Shown here piece after piece: positions 1 to 5,018 of a stretch of 5,018 bases of DNA. The notes beneath the pieces were generated by a model. It saw only the letters and a program-made list of their open reading frames with translations, ran no database searches and was not told where the DNA came from. The translations under genes and the position numbers were made by a program. Every line of letters begins with the position of its first letter. Within the stretch, counting starts at the first letter, position 1. The stretch comes from Bacteroidetes bacterium QH_1_64_81 (lineage in GTDB: Bacteria > Bacteroidota > Rhodothermia > Rhodothermales > Salinibacteraceae): assembly GCA_003022655.1 (NCBI GenBank), contig PXSX01000132.1, positions 1 to 5,018 on the forward strand, written 5' to 3'.

Positions 1-942
1 CGCGGCGAGGGCATTGTCCTCAATGAGCCGAGCATTGTCGTCGTCGACTCCGACACCAACGAGGTGCGCGAGCTCGGCTACGAGGCCCTCCAGATGCACG
101 AGCGCACCCACCAGGACATTGAGACCATCTGGCCCTTGCGCGACGGCGTGATCGCCGACTTCAAGGTCGCCGAAGAGATGATTCAGGGCCTCCTCCGAAA
201 AGTGAAAGACAACTGGCTCACCTCCATTCGGAGCATGGTCGTGTGCGTACCCAGTGGCATCACCGAGGTGGAGAGACGGGCTGTCCGCGACTCCGCGGAG
301 CACGCCGGGGCCCGCAAGGTGAACCTCGTCTCCGAACCCATGGCGGCGGCCATCGGCATCGGGCTCGACATCCAGGAGGCCGTGGGCAACATGGTCGTGG
401 ACATCGGGGGCGGCACCACTGAAATCGCCGTCATTGCCCTGTCCGGCATCGTGTTGGACGAGTCGCTCCGCGTGGGCGGCTCGGAGCTTGACAAGGCCAT
501 CGTCCAGTACTTCAAGCGCAACCACAACCTCCTCATCGGCTCCCGCACGGCCGAGCGCATCAAGTGCGAGGTGGGGAGCGCAATCGAGCTCGACACCGAG
601 ATGGAGCTGTCCGTGAAAGGGCGCGACCTGGTGAGCGGGATCCCGAAGGTGCGCACCATCTCGTCGGTGAACGTGCGGGAGGCCCTGAACGACAACCTCG
701 AACAAATCAGCGCCGCGGTCCTCCGCACGCTCGAACGCACCCCGCCCGAGCTCGGGGCCGACGTGCTGGAACGCGGGATCATGATGACGGGGGGTGGGGC
801 CCTGCTCGGAGGCATTGACAAGATGCTCCGCGAGCGCGTAGAGCTCCCGGTGTACGTGGCCGAGGACCCGCTTAAAGCTGTGGTGCGGGGCACCGGCGTA
901 GTGCTCGAGAACCTGGAGGACTACGAGCGCGTCTTGACCTAA
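1..942 (+). CDS. mreB: Rod shape-determining protein MreB, 5'-truncated by window edge
   Basis: MreB is the bacterial actin homologue. It polymerises on the inner face of the cytoplasmic membrane and guides lateral wall synthesis with MreC, MreD, RodA and PBP2. The reading frame is open from the first base and ends at TAA 940-942, giving 313 visible residues. The fragment opens with RGEGIVLNEPS, which matches roughly residue 27 onward of E. coli MreB from memory, so about 26 residues are missing, including the first phosphate motif (DLGTAN type). Visible actin-fold signatures are LRDGVIADF (about residues 46-54), CVPSGITEVERRA, EPMAAAIG, the second phosphate motif VVDIGGGTTE (about 132-141) and the adenosine motif MMTGGGALL (261-269), followed by the family-typical VAEDPL. 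The C-terminal length is normal. An internal GTG at 64 is not the real start, because conserved MreB sequence lies upstream of it. mreC follows after 63 bases. The assignment is very secure. Confidence 0.97.
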   Translation, partial: RGEGIVLNEPSIVVVDSDTNEVRELGYEALQMHERTHQDIETIWPLRDGVIADFKVAEEMIQGLLRKVKDNWLTSIRSMVVCVPSGITEVERRAVRDSAEHAGARKVNLVSEPMAAAIGIGLDIQEAVGNMVVDIGGGTTEIAVIALSGIVLDESLRVGGSELDKAIVQYFKRNHNLLIGSRTAERIKCEVGSAIELDTEMELSVKGRDLVSGIPKVRTISSVNVREALNDNLEQISAAVLRTLERTPPELGADVLERGIMMTGGGALLGGIDKMLRERVELPVYVAEDPLKAVVRGTGVVLENLEDYERVLT

Positions 943-970
943 CCCTGGTCTTTGTCGCCAGGGGTTTTTT
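943..970 (+). terminator. Terminator-like hairpin between mreB and mreC
   Basis: Directly after the mreB stop, CCCTGG (943-948) can pair with CCAGGG (958-963) across a 9-base loop. One G and a run of six T (965-970) follow. This is the layout of a Rho-independent terminator, although the 6-bp stem is short. It lies 35 bases before the likely mreC start, so it may act as a partial terminator or attenuator that lets some transcripts continue into mreC. The T run is in a strongly GC-rich setting, which makes it stand out. Function is inferred only from the sequence pattern. Confidence 0.6.
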
Positions 971-1005
971 CCGTCGGCCTCTTCGGACCCGCCCTCATCG
1001 TGCCG

Positions 1006-1827
1006 ATGGCGTCTCAGCACCGCCCCATCGACTGGCTTCTCCTGGCCGCCCTCCTGTTCACGGCGACGACCATCATGGTTACGCAGAACGCCCCCCTGCT
1101 CCGCACCCTCCGGGCCGAGACAATGGAATGGACCGCCCAGGTGGAAAGCACCTTCGCCTGGATGGGCCACTACCTGCGGGTGCTCGAACGCAACGACGAG
1201 CTGCGGCGGGAAAACATTCGGCTGTCGAGCCAAGTGGCCCGCACCCGGGCCGTCCGCCAGCGCAACGACGAGCTGCGGCGACTGCTCAATCTCACCGATT
1301 CGAGCGACGCGTCTCTCCGCCCCGCCCGGATCGTCACGAAGGACATTTTTCAAAAGAACAATTTCTTGACCCTCGACGTGGGGCAGGACGACGGGATCGC
1401 TGAAGGCATGCCCGTCGTCCACGAAAGCGGCATCGTGGGCACCGTCGTGCTCGTCAACGACCACCACGCCCGGGTCATGCCGTTCCTCAACACCGACTTT
1501 CGAGTGCCGGGCACCGTCCTCCCACTCCGGGCCGAAGGCATCGTGCGCTGGGACGGCGAACGCCTCGACCGCCTCCAGCTCGATCACGTCGTGAAGACCG
1601 AGCCCGTAGAGGCCGGGCAGCGCGTCGTGACCAGTGGGCACAGCGACATCTTTCCGCCCGGCCGCCGGATTGGGACGGTCGACTCGGTGGCGGCCCCGGC
1701 CGGCCGAAACGAGCTCCAAATTTTGCTCCGCCCCGCCGTGTCCCTCTACAAGATCACCCACGCCGTGGTCATCCTCCGGACCCCCGATCCCGAACAACGG
1801 CAGCTCGAAGAGTCCCCTGCCGGATAG
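1006..1827 (+). CDS. mreC: Rod shape-determining protein MreC
   Basis: MreC is a bitopic inner-membrane protein of the elongasome. It links cytoplasmic MreB to the periplasmic wall synthases, and its extracytoplasmic part self-associates. The ATG at 1006 gives 273 residues, close to the family norm. It leaves a short polar cytoplasmic head, then one membrane segment (about residues 10-26, WLLLAALLFTATTIMV), a charged coiled coil (about 35-95, with RNDELRR occurring twice, at 62-68 and 86-92), and the beta-rich MreC core (about 106-263). The core includes LDVGQDDGIAEGMPV, GIVGTV, VTSG and the closing AVVILR typical of the family. The frame can be extended to a TTG at 952 or a GTG at 1000, but TTG 952 lies inside the terminator-like hairpin and adds an unusual hydrophobic stretch, so ATG 1006 is preferred. 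No Shine-Dalgarno sequence precedes it. No mreD follows; the next gene is hslV. Confidence 0.93.
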   Translation: MASQHRPIDWLLLAALLFTATTIMVTQNAPLLRTLRAETMEWTAQVESTFAWMGHYLRVLERNDELRRENIRLSSQVARTRAVRQRNDELRRLLNLTDSSDASLRPARIVTKDIFQKNNFLTLDVGQDDGIAEGMPVVHESGIVGTVVLVNDHHARVMPFLNTDFRVPGTVLPLRAEGIVRWDGERLDRLQLDHVVKTEPVEAGQRVVTSGHSDIFPPGRRIGTVDSVAAPAGRNELQILLRPAVSLYKITHAVVILRTPDPEQRQLEESPAG

Positions 1828-2075
1828 GTCCCCTCTCCCCCGGGAACGGATCCCCGGCCCGTCGACAAACGTCGATCACCCGATCGGGGGGCCACGTTCG
1901 GGCGCGGCCCGGAGCAGGCCTGGCTAAAGTTTGGCGAAAAACGGTGCGCACGGGCCAGAGTCCACGCTGCCTTGAACCGCCGAAACGGGGAAGTCGTACG
2001 GAGTGAACAGTCTTACTTGGTCGTCTTCACAGTTGGAATGACGGCCTCTTCCTCGCCGATCCCCTCCTTCCATAT
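1828..2075. other. Intergenic region mreC-hslV, probable promoter region of the hsl cluster
   Basis: These 248 bases hold no recognisable gene. The first part is very GC-rich. It has a possible small hairpin (CCGGG 1840-1844 with CCCGG 1853-1857, without a T run), two direct copies of CGTCGA (1860-1865 and 1870-1875) and a 10-base palindrome CCCGATCGGG (1879-1888). The second half is less GC-rich and is the likely place for the hslV promoter. TAAAGTTTG (1925-1933) resembles the Bacteroidetes -7 element TAnnTTTG but has one extra base, so it is weak. No CIRCE-type heat-shock operator is visible. The mreC frame remains open across the gap after its TAG, but the encoded residues look like non-coding translation. 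Confidence 0.5.
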
Positions 2076-2639
2076 ATGACTGCTGAGACCGACTCCCCGC
2101 ACGCAACAACCGTCCTCGGCGTCCGACACAACGGGCAGATCGCCCTGGGCTCGGACGGCCAGGCCACCATGGACGAAACAGTGGTGAAGCACAAGGCCGA
2201 GAAGGTGCGGTCGCTGTACGACGGCGAAATCATCGCCGGGTTTGCGGGCTCCACGGCCGATGCCTTTACCCTGTTCGAACGCTTCGAGGACAAGCTCCAG
2301 GAGTATGGGGGCAATGTGGCCCGTGCGGCCGTGGAATTGGCCAAAGAGTGGCGCACCGACAAGTACCTGCGCCGACTTGAAGCCCTCTTGGCAGTGGCGT
2401 CCCCCCGAGAACTGTTGCTCATCAGCGGGGCCGGCGACGTGATCGAACCCGACGACGACATCATCGCCATTGGATCCGGCGGTTCGTTTGCGCTCGCCGC
2501 AAGCCGGGCCCTCCTCCAAAAGGGGGGGAACCTGTCCGCCCGGGAGATTGTCGAGAACGGACTCTCCATTGCCGCGGACATTTGCATCTATACGAATCAT
2601 AATCGGACCATCCTCGACATCGACGCAGAGACCTCCTGA
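2076..2639 (+). CDS. hslV: ATP-dependent protease peptidase subunit HslV (ClpQ)
   Basis: HslV is the proteasome-beta-like N-terminal nucleophile peptidase. It forms a double hexamer in the cytoplasm and degrades proteins unfolded by HslU. The 187-residue product matches the family along its length: [58 protein letters not shown]. Alignment from memory with E. coli HslV (mature start TTIVSV) places the catalytic threonine at T11 (TTVLGV), so a 10-residue propeptide must be removed. D27 and K43 correspond to the catalytic-site D17 and K33. B. subtilis ClpQ/CodW also has a short pre-peptide ending in HATT, as here. ATG 2076 is the only reasonable start; the upstream sequence has no Shine-Dalgarno and is pyrimidine-rich (CCCTCCTTC 2062-2070). 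HslU lies 1.2 kb downstream rather than adjacent. Confidence 0.97.
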   Translation: MTAETDSPHATTVLGVRHNGQIALGSDGQATMDETVVKHKAEKVRSLYDGEIIAGFAGSTADAFTLFERFEDKLQEYGGNVARAAVELAKEWRTDKYLRRLEALLAVASPRELLLISGAGDVIEPDDDIIAIGSGGSFALAASRALLQKGGNLSAREIVENGLSIAADICIYTNHNRTILDIDAETS

Positions 2640-2648
2640 GGGTCCACT

Positions 2649-2681
2649 GGGGGCATTTTATTGAATGCGTTTCGTGCCCCC
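2649..2681 (+). other. Inverted repeat (possible RNA hairpin) after hslV
   Basis: GGGGGCA (2649-2655) is perfectly complementary to TGCCCCC (2675-2681) with a 19-base loop, starting 9 bases after the hslV stop. An alternative smaller hairpin, GCATT/AATGC (2653-2657 with 2664-2668), overlaps the first arm, so the two cannot form together. No T run follows, so it is not a standard intrinsic terminator. It may stabilise the hslV 3' end, attenuate transcription into the next gene, or be chance. Confidence 0.4.
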
Positions 2682-2712
2682 GCCGACCGCTCGGGAGAGA
2701 CGGCAATCCCAC

Positions 2713-2720
2713 TATATTTT
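2713..2720 (+). promoter_or_regulatory. Possible promoter -10/-7 element before the NYN gene
   Basis: TATATTTT stands in an AT-rich patch (about 2711-2728) in otherwise GC-rich DNA. It fits a sigma-70-like -10 (TATATT) and also matches seven of eight positions of the Bacteroidetes -7 element TAnnTTTG, except for the final base. It lies 24 bases before the ATG at 2745, leaving room for a short leader. No convincing -35 or -33 element was found at the expected distance, so this is tentative. Confidence 0.35.
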
Positions 2721-2744
2721 ATGTATTGACGACGATACAAGCCC

Positions 2745-3824
2745 ATGACCCAAGATCGAACCTCGGGTGCCTCCCGACCCAAACAGGCGGCGATGTTCGT
2801 CGACTACGACAACCTCTACACCATCCTAACGTCTCAGAGCGAACGGAATCGATCGACCAGCGAGTACGCCGAAGAGATTTTCGACGAGGTTCGCCGCTAT
2901 CTCGAAGAGGGCGACGACACCTCCACCATTCTTGGCCGGGCATACGCCTCCTTCGACACCCTCCTCGACGACGAGGACACACAGGTCCCGTCGGTCCTTC
3001 ACCGTCGCGGCATTGAGCCGGTGCACGTCCCGACTGGCATGCAGAACAACACGACTGAGGTGCGCCTCGCCATTGAGGTGACCGATTTTGTTCGGCGGCG
3101 CCCGGACGTTCAGACGCTCGTCATCGTCACGGGCAATCGTCCATTTCTCCCCCTCGTCCGGTGGATCCGTGAGCAGGGCTGCCGGCCGCTGGTGGCCGCC
3201 GTCAACCCCCCCCAGACCGCCGACACGCCCGCGTTCGTTGAAGACAGCAAGTACCTCGACGCCCGCAACCTGCTCAGCCAGGAATCCCGCGAGGACCTTC
3301 TGGCCAACGCGCCGACGAGCGGAGCCGCCTACACCCAGGCGAAAACGCCGCACGATCCCCCCCGGCAGCAGTTTCAATCCCTCGACAATCCCACGGCGCG
3401 ACGGGCCATCGAGATTACCGAGGAGCACTTCGGTCAGTACGACGAGGTGTACCTGACTCCCCTCCTGCGCAAGCTCTCCGACGTGATGGGCTCGGACAAG
3501 GACCCCAAGTCGCTCGTGAGCGAACTGGAAGCCGCTGGCGCGGCACGGCTGGAGAAGCGGAACGGCTACCCCTACAACTACACGGTCCTCATCGTAAACG
3601 ACGATCATCCCGACGTGCAGACCGTGCACGAGGACCTCGGGATGAGCGACTCGCCAGACGATTCAGACGCGTCCGCCGAGGCCGACGACGGGGACGCGCC
3701 TTCGTCCCACGACGAGTATGACATGGACGAGTCCTTTCAATCGCCGACGGCCTCCGCCTCCATGCCCACCGAGAACGGGGACGAATCCACGACGCTCGAT
3801 GAGCCGACCGAAGAGCAGGGGTAA
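2745..3824 (+). CDS. NYN/LabA-like domain protein with C-terminal winged-helix-like region and acidic tail
   Basis: This 359-residue cytoplasmic protein is predicted to belong to the NYN (PIN-like, LabA/DUF88) group, whose members are known or suspected metal-dependent RNases. The N-terminal part (about 15-170) begins with the typical strand AAMFVDYDNLY (D20, N23). It continues with NNTTEVRLAIEVTDF (E105 where relatives usually have Asp), then LVIVTGNRPFLPLVRWIREQG (T129-F134), where relatives usually have a GDSDF-like acidic motif; two acidic positions therefore appear replaced. After a polar linker (about 171-214), residues about 216-295 (ARRAIEITEEHF, YLTPLLRKLSDV, LVSELEAAGAARLEKRNGY) look like a small helical domain and could be an OST-HTH/LOTUS or other winged helix. 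The tail (300-359) has 20 Asp/Glu, no Lys or Arg, and is probably disordered. The gene lies between hslV (105-base gap) and hslU (60-base gap) on the same strand and may share their transcript. ATG 2745 has no Shine-Dalgarno but immediately precedes the domain. Catalytic activity is uncertain. Confidence 0.82.
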   Translation: MTQDRTSGASRPKQAAMFVDYDNLYTILTSQSERNRSTSEYAEEIFDEVRRYLEEGDDTSTILGRAYASFDTLLDDEDTQVPSVLHRRGIEPVHVPTGMQNNTTEVRLAIEVTDFVRRRPDVQTLVIVTGNRPFLPLVRWIREQGCRPLVAAVNPPQTADTPAFVEDSKYLDARNLLSQESREDLLANAPTSGAAYTQAKTPHDPPRQQFQSLDNPTARRAIEITEEHFGQYDEVYLTPLLRKLSDVMGSDKDPKSLVSELEAAGAARLEKRNGYPYNYTVLIVNDDHPDVQTVHEDLGMSDSPDDSDASAEADDGDAPSSHDEYDMDESFQSPTASASMPTENGDESTTLDEPTEEQG

Positions 3825-3884
3825 CCCGGTTCAGCGGCTCCCGGCCCTTGCACACCCTCCTTCACTACTGATTTCGACCCCTAC

Positions 3885-5018
3885 ATGCCAGACGTCACCC
3901 AGCACATTGAGGACCTCACGCCTCGGCAGATCGTCGAGGAGCTTGACAAGTACATCATCGGCCAGAACGACGCCAAGAAGAACGTGGCGATCGCCCTCCG
4001 CAACCGCTGGCGCCGCCAGAACGCGCCGGCGGAGATGCGGGACGAAATTATGCCGAACAACATCATCATGATCGGCCCCACGGGCGTGGGGAAGACCGAG
4101 ATTGCGCGCCGCCTAGCCCGCCTAGCCCGCGCCCCGTTCATCAAGGTCGAGGCCTCCAAGTTTACCGAAGTCGGGTACGTGGGCCGCGACGTGGACAGCA
4201 TGATCCGCGATCTCACCGACCTCGCGGTGAACATGGTCGAGAAGGAGCACAAGGAGGAGGTGCAGGACCGGGCGCAGGAACTGGCTGAGGAGCGGATTCT
4301 GGACATCCTCATCCCCCCGGAGGACGAGGAGCAGTCCCGGGCTGGCGACGGAGCCCGCGACGAGCCTGGGTTCACGATCCGCGAGACCGAGGAGACGCAG
4401 GTGGAAGACGAACAGCGAGAGAGCCTTCGCCAGCGCACCCGGCAGAAGTTCCGGGACAAGCTGCAGCGGGGCGACCTCGACGACCGCGAAATTGAGATCG
4501 AGGTGACGTCGGACTCCCAGTCGATGATGCAGATGTTTGGCCCCATGGGGATGGAGGAGATGGGCGTCAACCTGGAAGAGCTCTTCGGCAACCTCGGCGG
4601 CAATCAGCGCAAGACGCGCCGGGTGACGGTGGAGGAGGCCCGCGAGATTCTGACACAGGAGGAAGCCGAGAAGCTGATCGATCAGGATCAGGTGAAGGAA
4701 GACGCCCTGGAGCGCGTGCAGCAGGCGGGGATCGTATTCGTCGACGAGATTGACAAGGTGGCCGCGGGGACCCGCACTCGCGATGACGGCGGCCAGGGTG
4801 CCGGCGTCTCCCGCCAGGGCGTGCAGCGCGATCTGCTGCCCATCGTGGAAGGGTCGACGGTGACCACCAAGCACGGCATGGTGCAGACCGACCACATCCT
4901 GTTCATTGCCAGCGGGGCCTTCCACGCCACCAAGCCGAGCGACCTCATTCCCGAGCTCCAGGGCCGCTTTCCCATCCGGGTGGAGCTCAACAATCTCGAC
5001 GAGGACGACTTCTACGAG
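3885..5018 (+). CDS. hslU: ATP-dependent protease ATPase subunit HslU (ClpY), 3'-truncated by window edge
   Basis: HslU is the AAA+ hexameric unfoldase that feeds proteins to HslV using ATP. The frame opens at ATG 3885 and runs to the window end, giving 378 residues; about 100 C-terminal residues, including the tail that docks into HslV, are outside. It starts with the conserved [17 protein letters not shown]. Walker A is GPTGVGKT (64-71, K70), the pore loop GYVG is at 97-100, Walker B is VFVDEID (284-290, D287 and E288), [15 protein letters not shown] follows, then a sensor-1 region [12 protein letters not shown]. The arginine finger R361 lies in [11 protein letters not shown] and matches E. 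coli R325 by my alignment. The I domain is about 23 residues longer than in E. coli, with an acidic insertion at about 146-185. No Shine-Dalgarno is seen. The 60-base gap to the upstream NYN gene has no clear terminator, so co-transcription is likely. The assignment is very secure. Confidence 0.97.
   Translation, partial: MPDVTQHIEDLTPRQIVEELDKYIIGQNDAKKNVAIALRNRWRRQNAPAEMRDEIMPNNIIMIGPTGVGKTEIARRLARLARAPFIKVEASKFTEVGYVGRDVDSMIRDLTDLAVNMVEKEHKEEVQDRAQELAEERILDILIPPEDEEQSRAGDGARDEPGFTIRETEETQVEDEQRESLRQRTRQKFRDKLQRGDLDDREIEIEVTSDSQSMMQMFGPMGMEEMGVNLEELFGNLGGNQRKTRRVTVEEAREILTQEEAEKLIDQDQVKEDALERVQQAGIVFVDEIDKVAAGTRTRDDGGQGAGVSRQGVQRDLLPIVEGSTVTTKHGMVQTDHILFIASGAFHATKPSDLIPELQGRFPIRVELNNLDEDDFYE

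Noticed and set aside
183..893. 236-codon minus-strand open frame opposite mreB
   Set aside because: It is antisense to conserved mreB, and its Ser/Arg-rich low-complexity translation is typical of a shadow frame.
952..1005. TTG 952 as the mreC start
   Set aside because: It falls within the terminator-like hairpin and adds 18 atypical residues; ATG 1006 gives the usual short head before the membrane segment.
1944..2006. 20-codon GTG-initiated small ORF in the mreC-hslV gap
   Set aside because: It has no ribosome binding site and no recognisable peptide character, and its length is expected by chance.
2013..2600. Long minus-strand open frames of 186-195 codons opposite hslV
   Set aside because: They lie antisense to a secure hslV and arise from GC-rich codon bias; their translations resemble no family and carry the mirrored composition of hslV.
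2826..3629. 267-codon minus-strand open frame opposite the NYN gene
   Set aside because: It is antisense to a frame with recognisable domain motifs, and its translation shows no recognisable domain.
3825..3884. Possible terminator between the NYN gene and hslU
   Set aside because: Only short, imperfect GC pairings (such as GGG-TAA-CCC) are present and no T run follows.
4110..4127. Tandem repeat of CGCCTAGCC in hslU (encodes RLARLA, both using CTA)
   Set aside because: The residues match the conserved RRLAKLA segment of HslU after Walker A, so it is not an expansion; only two short units are present.
4122..4925. 267-codon minus-strand open frame opposite hslU
   Set aside because: It is a shadow of the highly conserved hslU frame; the Leu/His-rich translation is a composition artefact.

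Overview
The window comes from a GC-rich bacterial chromosome and carries five protein genes, all on the + strand: the 3' part of mreB (1-942), mreC (1006-1827), hslV (2076-2639), a NYN/LabA-like domain gene (2745-3824) and the 5' part of hslU (3885 to the window end). No RNA genes, mobile elements, CRISPR arrays or phage-like genes were seen. The strong G/C bias at third codon positions, the absence of clear Shine-Dalgarno sequences before the starts, and acidic insertions or tails in HslU and the NYN protein suggest a halophilic member of the Bacteroidota/Rhodothermota, such as a Salinibacter-like organism. That assignment is an inference from style, not from a database match.

Region 1 (1-1827) is a cell-shape block. 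MreB is the actin-like filament protein and MreC the membrane-anchored coiled-coil scaffold of the elongasome. The usual partner MreD does not follow. A terminator-like hairpin with a six-T run lies in the 63-base gap between mreB and mreC, which could lower mreC expression relative to mreB.

Region 2 (1828-2075) is a 248-base gap with no convincing gene. It presumably holds the promoter of the downstream cluster. It contains a 10-base palindrome, and the mreC frame stays open across it until a TGA that overlaps the hslV ATG.

Region 3 (2076-5018) is a protease block with an insert. HslV (peptidase) and HslU (AAA+ unfoldase) form the two-component HslVU protease and are normally adjacent. Here a 359-residue NYN-domain protein with a possible LOTUS/winged-helix module and an acidic tail lies between them. 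Its NYN active-site motif looks degenerate (TGNRPF where most relatives have a GDSDF-like motif). This is the most unusual point in the window: a possible link between an RNA-related domain and the HslVU protease. Apart from this insert, the window is ordinary housekeeping sequence.
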